Assembly: GCA_014898425.1 (NCBI GenBank) | Contig: RCSZ01000015.1 | Coordinates: forward strand, 496,001-560,000 | From: Botryotinia globosa | Taxonomy: Eukaryota; Ascomycota; Leotiomycetes; Helotiales; Sclerotiniaceae | Reading direction: 5' to 3' | DNA: 64,000 nt | In this document: positions 26,758 through 41,282 of the stretch, in pieces | Position numbering within the stretch: position 1 is the first letter of the stretch | How the letters are laid out: each line of letters starts with the position of its first letter | Program-made: the position numbers and the translations under genes | The notes under the pieces: model-generated | Databases searched by the model: none | Seen by the model: only the letters and a program-made list of their open reading frames with translations | Told to the model about the DNA's origin: nothing

Positions 26758-27650
26758 TTAATAGTATAAATAGGTATATAAAATGGTGGAACTACGATAC
26801 TAGTATTAATAAAGTAATATCTCTATAATATTCGAGATTTTTAATAATATTTGGGTTTCTGAATAATAATATTATTATTAAAATAGTATTTCTATAGTAT
26901 TGAAATTCTCAAATAATATTCGAACCCCTATACAGTACTAGTATCGTATGTAATTTAAAACTTCATAAAAAAGTTTTTAATAAAATAATATTAAAAAACA
27001 TTAAAATTATTATATAATATAATAACACAATAGCATCATTCAAAATATAATATAATTATTATATTTTGAACTTTATAAAATGAATATAAAATTAAAAAAA
27101 TTAAAATTGATTTAATGATAATTTCAAACCCCTATAATTCGATATATAATATTATTTCAGGGATTAACATATATATTTTAAAATCTTTAAATATTATAAA
27201 TGATTTATTAATAAAATTCCATTTATATAATAATCTCAAATGAAGTTTGAATATAATATATAATAATGTAATGTAGAAATTGATTATTAATCAAATTTTA
27301 TTAGAATTTTAAAATATGATTTTTCTTTTTTTATAATTATAACTTTTATTACTATTAAAATCTATTTCGAAAAATAATTAATCATTTTAAACATTGAATT
27401 CTATAATTTCTTTTTTAGATTTTTCATTTTAATATGTATAATAGCGGTTATAATAATTAATTATAAAGTTTATAAAAACTAATTATAAAGATTAATTAAT
27501 TATATTTCAAAAATATTTTCCTTATATTAAGAATATGTATATTATATTCAATCAAAAGTATAATTGAGATATCATATTCTGATTCGATATTATATAATAT
27601 GAGATATTATGATGATATTATATAGAAATTCTATTTATATTATTAAAATT
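26758..27650 (+). repeat. Dispersed repeat R3, copy 1 (inside LINE G)
   Basis: Shares with 39945-40580 and, inverted, with 47930-48370 a stretch starting TTAATAGTAYAAGTAGGG. This is followed by about 75-bp sub-repeats (ATACTAGTATTAATAAAGTA, then a CTCGAACCTCTA-like block) and a block near 27130 with ACCCCTATAATTCGATATAT. LINE G sequence resumes at about 27650 (approximate edge). It has no coding signal or recognisable ends; the class is unknown. Confidence 0.65.
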
Positions 27651-29581
27651 GATTAATATTATTGTATATAAAAGTCAATATCTTTATATATACATATTAT
27701 AATCTAAAATTAAGTAAGTTTCTTATAATTTATAAAATTCTAAAAATCTATTAGAATATAATAATTATAATCTAATTAGTTACATATTTATAAGTTTATA
27801 ATTATTGAGAGTTTTTGAATATATATATTATTGATTTATTGGAGATTAGAAATTATAAGAATTTTATATATATAGAGATATTTTCATTAATATTGATTTA
27901 ATCAATTTAAAAATTATATAATTTATTTAATCCAATATAGATTTCATTATGAAATTGAAATTATTATATTAATATTTATAAAAGATTTCCTTCATTTTCA
28001 AAGTATTTAATTTATTAAAATTAAATATAAACAAATTCTTTTTTTAAATCCCAACGAAAATCTTAAATAAAGATATAAAAGTTTGAATTAAAATTACAAA
28101 GATTCAATTTTGATTTTAGACTAAAAACTGATGAATAATTAAAAGAAATTCTGTTTGCTCATATATAATAATCATTTTATTAAAAGATATTATAATTATA
28201 AGAAATATTTGGTATTTGTATTTTTAGAAATATATAATGATTATATTAATTATTCTATATCGAATTCTTTTTATTTTTTAAATAATATCAATTTATTTTT
28301 AATAAGGATATAAATATTATGGTTTTTGTATTATAAAAGTTTAAAATATTCGTTATAATTAATATTAAATAGATTATAATAATTCATATATTGGAGTCTT
28401 ATAACATAATTAGTATTAATAGGATTTATATATTTTTATTTGTTTATTATAATAAATATAGAAAGGAATTTGTTTATATTATATTGGGGTATAATATTTT
28501 TAATATTTAAAATTATATTAGAATATAATATATTCCTTTTTGATATATTAAAAAGGATTATTGATATTAAAGAATGTAAAAAAGAAATTATTTTAATAAA
28601 TAAAATAATCATAATAATAATTTTAATATATCTATTGATTTCATAATTAAGAAGTTTGATATAAATTAAACTCTTTTTCATTTGTATACATATTTTATTA
28701 ATAATAAAAGCTTTATTTATTATTATTACTTTGTTATTTAGATTTATAAATAAAATAGGAATTTTAATGATTTCATAATGATATTAGATTTTGAGAATAA
28801 TTAGAGATACAACATTGAATATTTAGAAAACTTTTTAGTAATTGTATTTATGAAAGAACAAATTACAAGTATTATTATTTATTCAAATAAAGATTTAATT
28901 ACAAGTATTATTATCTATTCAAATAAGGGATTAATTAAGATTTATAAATATTCTATTTGAAATATTGATTAAATAAAGATTCTTTATAATTTTTATAAAT
29001 TTTTATTATAGAAAAAAGATAGGGGATTTTTTGAACAGAGTACTAAGTTTGTATTTTGTAAATATTTTTAATTTTGATGTTATAAATAGATTGAGGTATA
29101 GTTTTTGTTTAATATAAAGTTATAAATCTTTTTTCAAATAATACAAAATAGGATTTATTAGGTATTATATTTTTTTTCAAACCTTTAATATTATTAGATT
29201 TTATTATTTTTATACAAATCTTGGAATTAATAACAAATACAATATAGGTAAAGAATTGAATATAAATATTAGGAAATATAAAAAGTATAATAAGATTTAT
29301 AACAATTATATATTTGTTTTTGATATTATATTTAAAAATGCTAAATTATTCTTGATAATATTTAATATATCGAAAATGATTTTCATTATGATATTGATGA
29401 TAAAAGATAAAAACAAATAAGTATTCATTTTGTTTTTATATCTTTTATTTATATATAAAAAGTTAATATTAATTAAGGATTATAGAATCTTTGGATATAG
29501 AAATTAAAAAATTTGTAATTGAAAATGATGATTTGAGGTTTTCAATATATTATTTAGTGATGTTATCATAGAAGGAATTAT
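27651..29581 (-). mobile_element. LINE copy G, piece 4 (5' part)
   Basis: Aligns with about 15790-17840 of copy B, covering the endonuclease and ORF1 regions. It stops at a 22-base poly(A) run (29582-29603) just short of the family 5' block, so the 5' end is lost. The open frames at 28436-28681 and 28440-28646 lie in antisense pairs within it and are not genes. Confidence 0.7.
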
Positions 29582-29659
29582 AAAAAAAAAAAAAAAAAAA
29601 AAAGGGAGTATTTCTATGAATTTAAAGATTGATATTCTAAAGATGTTTTAATTTTTGAA

Positions 29660-30140
29660 TATTATATTGATTTGTTTAGAAAGCATGTTAATTTATATAG
29701 AAATATCAAATTATAGAAAATTTGAAAAATAATAAATTAAAAGTAAAGAGTTAATAAGATGAAATTAAAAAAATATTATAGAATTTTATAAATTGAAAGC
29801 TTTTCAATAGTATAGTTTTTAATACTAATGAATTATAATTAATAAAAACATAATTAATTGAAAAATAAATTGGAATATTCTTTAATATATAGGATTGAGA
29901 ATATTATTTATAACTAGAAGTTGATTGGTTGAAGAAGTACATAAGATTTGTATAAAAATATTGAAATTGTGAAAGATTTAAGAAATAATAGATCAAAAGT
30001 AAAGCATTCATAGAATAAAATCAAAAGATATTATAGAATTTTATAAATTTGAAACTTTTTAATAATATAGTTTTTTGTACTAATGATATATAATTAATAA
30101 TAATAAATCGATTCAAGAATGGATTAAATAAATATTTGGA
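29660..30140. repeat. Two tandem diverged copies of a ~258-bp unit
   Basis: The unit starting near 29694 (TATAGAAATATCAAATTATA) recurs near 29950 (TATAAAAATATTGAAATTGT). Both contain TATTATAGAATTTTATAAAT and then a TATAGTTTTT-TACTAATGA block. The offset of about 258 bp is a multiple of three, but frames are broken and no protein family is recognised. Confidence 0.6.
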
Positions 30141-30169
30141 ATTAATTTGAAGGTTTAGAATTTGTAATA

Positions 30170-31680
<1,511 letters not shown>

Positions 31681-31944
31681 TAGATTTATAGATTTATAAA
31701 TTTATAGATTTATAGATTTATAGATTTATAGATTTATAGATTTATAGATTTATAGATTTATAGATTTATAGATTTATAGATTTATAGATTTATAGATTTA
31801 TAGATTTATAGATTTATAGATTTATAGATTTATAGATTTATAGATTTATAGATTTATAGATTTATAGATTTATAGATTTATAGATTTATAGATTTATAGA
31901 TTTATAGATTTATAGATTTATAGATTTATAGATTTATAGATTTA
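31681..31944. repeat. (TTTATAGA)n octamer array, about 33 copies
   Basis: A nearly perfect 8-bp tandem array of about 264 bp (one variant unit near 31700). No counterpart elsewhere in the window. Confidence 0.95.
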
Positions 31945-33475
31945 GAAATTCAATTTAATTAATAAAGAAAAAATTTCTTATAAAAAATAATAAAAAGATT
32001 AATATAAAAATATTTTATTTTATAATATTTTTTATATTTATTAGATTTATTAGATTTAATAAATATTATAAAAAAAAATTATTATAATAAAATTAGAGAA
32101 ATAATAAATAGCTTTTTTATATAATAATATTAAATTTTTATATAAATATAAATTAAAATATTATATAATAAAAATAATTAAAATTAATATTATTATATTA
32201 TATATAAAAATATTATTTGATTTATTAATTATTTGAAATTTATTGATTTAATATTTTAATAATATAAATAGAAATTTTATATAATATTCTTATAGTATTT
32301 TATATTATATAATATCTGATTAGGATATAATATTTAAATTATATATTTGATTTAATATAATAAATATATAAATCTTCAATATTATAGAAATATTATTAAG
32401 ATATGATTAATTATTTTTTAGAATTGATTTTTATAAATTTTAAAATTAATCTTTAGAAATTTTGTAATTAAATTTTATAGATTTTATAATTGATTTTTAT
32501 AAGTTTTATAATTAATTTTTATGAATTCAAAAATTAGTTTTTTTAAATTTATATTATAGATTAAAATTTTTTTTTTAGATTAATAATATTTTAAAATAAA
32601 TTTTTGAAAGAAAAAGAGATATAAAAAAAATTATATTTCAAAATGAATATAAAATTGAATTAATAATTGATTTCTATATTATATTATTATATTATATCAA
32701 AGCTTTATTTAAAATTTAAAGAATTTGAAAAATTTGAAATTATTATTGTTATTAGTTATTCGTTTAATATAGAATAAACTAAACTGAATTAGAAATAGTA
32801 TTAAAATAATATTATATTGAAAGTTTAGATTAATAAAATAAATAGAATTTATTATTGAATTGTAATGAATTATATTATATATTTATATAAATATATAAAA
32901 ATAAATATTAAAAAAAGATTTCAATATAAAAATCCAAACTATTTATTTATACTTTTTTCTATCTTTTATATATAAATAATACGAATTTATAATATATATA
33001 TAATATATTTGAAATTTCTAATTTTGTAATCAATTTTATTAATTTTCTTTATTAATTTATAATCAATTTTTATAAAAAAAAAAAAGGAAAAATAATATTA
33101 TACAAGATTATATTTATCATTTTATATTTGAATTAGTTTCTATATTATATTTCAAATTTTTCAAAATAATGAATTATTATTTTAAATAAAGAATTAATAA
33201 AGGATTTTTTTTTTAATAAAGAACTTTTTATTTTATTTTTATAATAATATTTTTTTTTATATAAAAAGAATAAAGAATATAAGAAAAAAATTTTATATTA
33301 TTGAATTTTTATTATTTTATTATAATAATAGAATTTTATTATTATAATTAGTTTCTTTAATATTATAATTATATTAAGTGATTTAATTAATATTTATTAA
33401 AAATAATAATTATATAAATGAAATCTTATAAATAAATGATTTATAATATTCAAAGATTTTAAAATATATATATTA
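31945..33475. repeat. Repeat R6, copy 1
   Basis: Diverged direct copy of about 35170-36400. Matching landmarks are TATTATATAATATCTGATTA near 32310 with TATTATATAATATTCAACTA near 35915, AAGATATGATTAATTATTTT near 32400 with AAATATGATTAATTCATTTC near 36010, and AAATGATTTATAATATTCAA near 33435 with AAATAATTTATACTATTTAA near 36325. No coding signal; class unknown. Confidence 0.45.
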
Positions 33476-33560
33476 ATTTTTGAGATATAGTAATCGAATA
33501 TAGATAGTTGTTAAATGCTAAAATTATATCAAAATTTATATAGATTATTTTTATATTTTT
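33476..33560. mobile_element. Solitary end of the GGGCACAGATAG MITE family
   Basis: The stretch ATAGATAGTTGTTAAATGCT followed by AAAATTATATCAAAATTTAT is a RIP-degraded version of the terminal repeat at 10477-10520. No second end is seen nearby. Confidence 0.5.
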
Positions 33561-33940
33561 TAATAATAATATAGATTTAATTTCTAATATATAGAATTTA
33601 AAATATAATTTATAATTGAAAACTGATTGGTTAAGAAAAAGTATGGATATTTTATATAACGAATATTAAAAGTTAGAAAATAAATCAGAATAGATTTTAA
33701 TTAATATAATAATAATAAATAATATATAAAATATAATTGATTAATATTTTTATATTTTTTAAATTAATAGTTTTCACATAATATTATTTTTTTATTAAAA
33801 AAAGAGTTGTTATTAATATACCAATTATTTAATTGATTTTGTAATAAAAAGTTTAATAAAATTATTAATATATTTTTAATTAATTTAGATTTAATTAATA
33901 ATAAAAAAGATAAGAGAAAAGATTAAAAAAAAAAAAGGGA
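33561..33940. other. Unassigned AT-rich DNA
   Basis: No gene or firm repeat match. It may contain the interior of the MITE whose end lies at 33476. Confidence 0.3.
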
Positions 33941-34920
<980 letters not shown>

Positions 34921-35170
34921 AAACATATTTTATATTTTTCTATTCATTTCCAATTAAAAAATTTTAAAAAAAATATGATTTATTTTTAGAGTTTTTTTTT
35001 ATTATAAAATCTATATAGAAAATTGATATAAATTAAAGATATCAAAATTTACTAATAAAACAAGCGAAATTTAAAAACTTTTTTTTGAATTCAATTTCAA
35101 TCTTATAAATAATAATATTGAAAAAAATACTTTATATTAAGTTATAAAGTTTGAAAGTTATTATTAAATA
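34921..35170. mobile_element. Interior fragment of the GGGCACAGATAG MITE
   Basis: The stretch from about 34940 (ATTCATTTCCAATTAAAAAA), through ATATGATTTATTTTTAGAGT and ACTAATAAAACAAGCGAAAT, is the reverse complement of 10560-10830. Terminal repeats are absent; the left one is replaced by the R5 hairpin block. Confidence 0.6.
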
Positions 35171-36400
35171 AAACTTACACTTTAAAACTTTTATATTTTC
35201 AATATTTTATATTTTCAATAATAATATTATTAATATATATAATAAGTTATTTATTTTTATGTTATTGAAATTATTATATATTCTTTTTGAAAATTGATTT
35301 CAACAATTAAAATAATGTTAATATTATTAAATAACAACTTAATATTTTCGTTATAAATATTAAAAACAAATATAACATTGTTATAAATTTAATAATTTTA
35401 TTTAATCTCCTATATTTTTTAAACTTTACTTTTAATATTTAATTCATATTATAATCCATATCGATTTATGAATCTTTATAAAAATAAAAAATTTAATAAT
35501 ATTGAAGATTTTCAAAATGAAATAATTGTTGATAATTTTTAAATTATATCATTTTTAAAAGAATTTTTCATTATTGATACAAAAAACTTTTATTTTAATT
35601 TATATTTAATATTAAAATAAAATATTATCTCTAAAATGTAAATCTAATCAATCTTTAATTTTTATTCTGTAATAAAAGTTTATAAAAATTATTCCACATA
35701 TCCTTTGAATTAATATTTCGAATAAAATATTTTTGTTTATTTAATCAGAAATTGAATTTTGATTTCAATAAATAGTAATATTCATAATTTTTTTAATAAA
35801 TATAATTGATAAAAATATAATAAACATTAAATATTATATTGATTCAATTCTAAAATTAAATATGATTATTTGAATTATATTAATAGGAATTTTATATCAT
35901 GTTTTTATAATATTTATATTATATAATATTCAACTAGAATATAGAATCTAAATGATATTTTTAATGAAATAAAATATATATATTCTTAATATAATAAAAA
36001 TGTTATCAAAATATGATTAATTCATTTCTAAAATCAATTTCTATAAATTTTATTATTAAATTTTATAAAGTTTATATTACGAATTTGAAAAAAAAGCTAT
36101 AAACAAAAACTAATTATTGTTTCAAAAATAAATCCCAATAAAAAAAGAGGGTTGTAATCAAAAAAGAAGTATATTCAAAATTATATTTAGAAATTATATT
36201 AAAACTTGATTATTAATTCAACTTTTCATTATACTACTATCTATTATATTAAAACGTTATTCAAAATTTAATAAATGTTTTGTATCTGAAATTAACATAT
36301 AAATATAATTTTATAAATAAATAATTTATACTATTTAAAGATTTTAAAATACATAATTTAATTTTTGAAATAATATGATATATCGAATTATAAAGATTTG
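35171..36400. repeat. Repeat R6, copy 2
   Basis: Direct partner of 31945-33475, matched over several landmark blocks but with many differences. Without alignment software the limits are approximate. Confidence 0.4.
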
Positions 36401-37292
36401 AAATTATTATTATCTAAAATATATTCCTTGTTTTTATTTGAAAAGTTTTTGATACAAGAACTAAATTATTATTTTAAAAATATTATTATGACATACAATA
36501 ATTGAAATATCAATTTATTTTATTCTTCTAAAACATTCTATTTTTAAATTTTTAATTATATATGATATCAATATTATATAAAGATTTAAACATTTTTATA
36601 GATTTAAATATTATTGAGATTTTCAGGAATTATGAAAATATTATTATATTTGTATTAATTTATATTTCTTTTTATATTATGAAAATATATAGATTAATTT
36701 TTATTTATTTATTTAAAAGTCTAAATAATAAATCATAATAATAATCTCAAATATAACTTTTATTATAAATAAAATAATTATTTCAATTAAATAATCTTTT
36801 ATTTTTATTAAATCTTTTAATAATAAAATTGGAAATTTCATTGGTAAGGTTTCTTTTTATCATGGTAATATATTTCTTTATATTGTTTAATATAGATCAA
36901 ATAAATACTTTTTTATTTCATCATAATGATCAATTAAATATAAATATAAATTTTATTAATATTGCTTGTATTATATTATCTTAATATAGAAGTTATTATA
37001 AATCAATTGAAATTGATTATAATACATATTTCATTACCTTTCATTTCAAAATAATAATATTTTCTTTTTTGAAAATAAATTGAAGATCATTTATATAATA
37101 AAAATCATTTCATATAAATAATTAATATGATAATTATTCTTTTACGTAAAAACATTTTGTATTTTTAAAATTATATTAAATAAATTAAATTGATTTTATT
37201 ATTAATTGAGTTCTAATTAAAAAATAAATTAAGATTTCTATAATTATGAATTCAATATTCTTCTGTTTATATTTCTATGATAAAGAACTTTA
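36401..37292. other. Unassigned AT-rich DNA
   Basis: No gene, repeat partner or structured element recognised. Confidence 0.35.
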
Positions 37293-37294
37293 TA

Positions 37295-38107
37295 AGTCGA
37301 CCATCCTACTTTCGGGCCACCCCTGTTTCGGGCCACCCTTTTACACCAAAAATCACTTTTTTAATCTATTAATATCTCTATCAATATTGAATATAATTTA
37401 ATAAAATCTTAAATTATATAATTCAAATCATTCCAAATCTATTTTGAAATTTTTAGATTTTTAGGATTTTTTTGGATCGATTTCTAAAACTTCGAAATCT
37501 CGATTTTTAATTAGATATAAATTATATACAAATCTAAAATTTTATAAAATCTATAATAACTTTCAAGAAAAATAGTTAAGAATAAATTATAAATTTTTAT
37601 TATAAATTTATGAAAGATTTAATCTAGAAAATCTTAAAAAAATCAAAAATTCCTTATAAATAAATATTTAAAAGAGTATTCTTAAAATTACAAGGATTAT
37701 TTATATTACTCTTAATTCATTGTATATTATATCTCTATATTTATTTATTTTTTTAATCTTTTTTTTAAATTTCTATATAGATTTAGATTTGAAGTTTTCA
37801 AAAAGATATATAATTTTCTTTTGATAATTGTTATTAAAAAGTTATTAAAGATTTTATAAAAATTTAAATTTGTATATAATTTATATATAAATGAAAATCG
37901 ATATTTTGAAATCTTAGAAATCGATTCACAAAAATCCTAAAATTCTAAAAATTCTAATATAAGTTTAAAATAATTCAAATTATATAAATATAGACTTTTA
38001 TTAAGTTATATTCAATATTGATAGAAATATTGATAAATCAAAAAAGTGATTTTTGGTAGAAAAGGGTGGCCCAAAAGAGGGGTGGCCTGAAAGTAGGGTG
38101 GTTGACT
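37295..38107. mobile_element. Foldback MITE of 813 bp, Fot1/pogo-like ends
   Basis: TA (37293-37294) and TA (38108-38109) flank ends reading AGTCGACCATCCTACTTTCG and, inverted, AGTCAACCACCCTACTTTCA. The inverted repeat continues inward through TTTTACACCAAAAATCACTT and AATATTGAATATAATTTAAT and is traceable for about 400 bp per arm, so the element is a near-complete palindrome. It has no coding capacity. TA duplication and AGTC-starting ends resemble Fot1/pogo elements of the Tc1/mariner group. Each end carries two GGGCCACCC-type motifs, possible transposase sites (inference). Confidence 0.85.
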
Positions 38108-38109
38108 TA

Positions 38110-39944
38110 AAAGAAATCTGTTTTAATAATTAATTTTAATAAATCAAATCTTTAAAAAAAAGTAGAATAGAATTTTATCAATATTAATATAATAATAATA
38201 AAATCTTAATCAATTTCATTTATATAATTATTTTAAAAAATATTTTTATATATAATATATTAATAATATATAATTTCTTTTTAATATTTATTATCTTATA
38301 TTCTTTTTTATTCTATTGGTATTATTCTAATAATAATAAAATTTCATTTTGTTATATAAAATAAAATTTTAATAAGAAAACAATTAATTTAAATTATATG
38401 AAATACATTCAAATTTGAATAAAAATAAATGATAATATAATAATATATATTTCATATTAAAAATGGATTATTTATTCAATTATAACTAATAATATATAAT
38501 ATATTCTATAAAGAAATATATTATAATAATAAAATATATTAATATTGAGATAGTATATATTTAAATTAAATTTATTTTCAATATTTCAAGGGGTTTTTTT
38601 TACATCCAACAACTTTTTTTGTGATTGAAACTTTTTAACAAAAGTTTTGTGTATTAAAAAGTTGAGATTATTATTAGAATATATAATTTATTCGATATAA
38701 TAAGCCTATTATTATTAATATTAATATATATATAGGTATATTAGATTATCTTTCTTTGATACTAATAAAAATATCTTTTCAATTTGAATAAACAATAAGT
38801 CAATAATGATAGAAAAAGCTATAGAATAAAGATTGATGCGATTTCTTTAAAAAAAAACATTCCTTGGTTTTGTTATCTTTTTTCAATTTTCTGTAGATAT
38901 ATAAATATAAGATTATTCAAATAAAAATTGCTATATTTTAATTGATTTTAAACTCTTATAGATTTTAGGAAATTTCAACAATTCAACATTATGAAATAGG
39001 TTCATCTATTTACAATTAATTCTTTTTGGATTCAATATAAATAATAATATCATCTTCAATTTATATTATGAGTTGAATATTAATAAGATAATGGATAATA
39101 TCTTTTATTTTAATTTTTCAATATATTTTCCAATTGAAAGAGATTTCAATATTTGATATTATATTTTTGAATTACAAATATAATTCATGTATAAAGATTT
39201 GAAATTCATATCTTCGTGTACTAATAATAATATTAGCTTTACAAATATTCTCAATAAATTTATTAATGAAATAGATTTTTTTATGAACTTTATCCTTTGT
39301 TTGATATTTGATATTATTATGAAATAAAAGATATATAACAACTCAAACAATAAGATTTGAATTATTATTATTTGGAAACAAAATATAATCTTATTAAAGT
39401 AAGAATATTCTAAGATTCTAAATTTAGAATCTTAGAATATTCCGTATCAATGAAAATTAATCTAGTTCCTCTTCTTAATCCTTTGTTTTCAATCAATAAA
39501 AGATTTAAAATATATATAATTAGTTTAAAGAAATACAAAAGAACGAAAGAAAGATTTTCTTGAAAACCCCTATTAACTTTTATTATATTCAAAGCAAGAA
39601 ACGTTTTTATTTCCTTTTTTGGAATCATTGAATTATCATCTATTCAAATAAAAAAGGTATTATTATTAATATCAAGATAAATTAGTATATTTATGTCAAT
39701 ATTATAATTAAGAAATTAATCAATAATGGATTTCCAATATTGAATATAATTAATATAAAAAGATTAAATTATATACTCTTATAATAATTTAGGCTTTTTA
39801 ATATTCAAAAGTTTGATAAAATAAATTAATTATAAGGGAAAAGGTTTTTAACTATAAGAAATTAAAAATTAAAAGCTTTTTAAAAAACTAAGTTTTTTTC
39901 AAAAGGTTTAAAAAAAGTATATTAATATTAATATCTTAATAGTA
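38110..39944. other. Unassigned DNA, partly less degraded
   Basis: 38110-38580 is extremely AT-rich. From about 38590 to 39650 the composition is a little more balanced. Open frames at 39159-39350 and 39410-39628 (minus) contain ordinary-looking codons but match no family I recognise. This may be pre-existing host sequence or a poorly mutated repeat. Confidence 0.35.
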
Positions 39945-40580
39945 CAAGCAAGGATATAAAACGGTAGAAATATAATACTAGTATTAAAGGAATAATACTT
40001 TTATAGTTCTCGAACCTCTAAACAGTACTTATACTAATAGAGTGGTATTTCTATAATTCCTAAATCTCTAAATAATATTCAAACTTTTATATAATACTAA
40101 TACTGTACTTAATTAGAGATTTAATAGAAAAAAGATTTTAATAAAATCCTATTTAAATTAATAATTAAAAAATTATATAATATAATAATATAGTTTATAT
40201 ATAATAAATTTTTATGATATTAATATAAAAATTCAAAAACTTATAATTTATACAATAGTAGTTTCAGACCCCTGTGATTCTATACATAATATTATTTCGG
40301 GGATTGGAATATCTATTATAAATTATTTATTTATAAAACTCTATTTATGTCATAATTTTAAATTTAAAAAATTTAATATATTTCGAATGAGGTTTTAATA
40401 TAGTAAATAATAACATAATATAAAGTCTAATTAATAATTAAATCTATGATAATCTTTAAATATAATTCTTCTCTTTTTTTTTAATTATAGCTCTTTTTTT
40501 CGTTTGGGATCTATCTCAAAAGATAATTAATTATTTTAGATTTTAACTCCATAATTTTTACTTTTTTTCAAGATTTATAA
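39945..40580 (+). repeat. Dispersed repeat R3, copy 2
   Basis: Same repeat as 26758-27650, starting TTAATAGTACAAGCAAGGAT, with the about 75-bp sub-repeats and the block AGACCCCTGTGATTCTATAC near 40266. It is cut at 40580 by the MITE half copy that starts after TA at 40583-40584. Confidence 0.7.
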
Positions 40581-40584
40581 TATA

Positions 40585-41015
40585 AGTCGACCACCCTACT
40601 TTCGGGCCACCCCCGTTTCGGGCCACCCTTTTACACCAAAAATCACTTTTTTAATCTATTAATATTTCTATCAATATTGAATATAATTTAATAAAAATTT
40701 AAAATTATATAATTCGAATTGTTTTAAATCTATTTTGAGATTTTTAGATTTTTAGGATTTTTCTGGATCGATTTCTAAAGCTTCGAAATATCAATTTTTA
40801 ATTATATACAAATTATATACAAATTTAAAATTCTATAAAATCTATAATAACTTTGAAGGGAAAATAGCTAAAAATAAATTATGAATTTTTATTATAAATT
40901 TATAAGATATTCAATTTAAAAGATTTTGAAAAAATAAAAAATTCCTTATTAATAAATATTTAAAAGAGTACCCTCAAAATTATAGGGATTATTTATATTA
41001 TTTTTAATTTATTAT
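40585..41015 (+). mobile_element. Half copy of the AGTCGACC MITE
   Basis: Starts AGTCGACCACCCTACTTTCG after a TA and follows the left arm of the MITE at 37295 for about 430 bp, to the equivalent of about 37725. There the R5 hairpin block begins (41018). Only one arm is present. The GC-rich end is slightly better preserved than in the full copy (GGGCCACCCCCGTTTC versus GGGCCACCCCTGTTTC). Confidence 0.8.
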
Positions 41016-41017
41016 AT

Positions 41018-41282
<265 letters not shown>

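Noticed and set aside
31681..31944. Regular short repeats that might suggest a CRISPR array
   Set aside because: Units are 8 bp in direct tandem with no spacers, the genome is eukaryotic in character, and no cas-like genes exist. This is a microsatellite.
39410..39628. 72-codon minus-strand frame with balanced residues as a possible small gene
   Set aside because: No family recognised, no conserved second copy, and no visible promoter or intron context. Length is compatible with chance in less AT-rich DNA.
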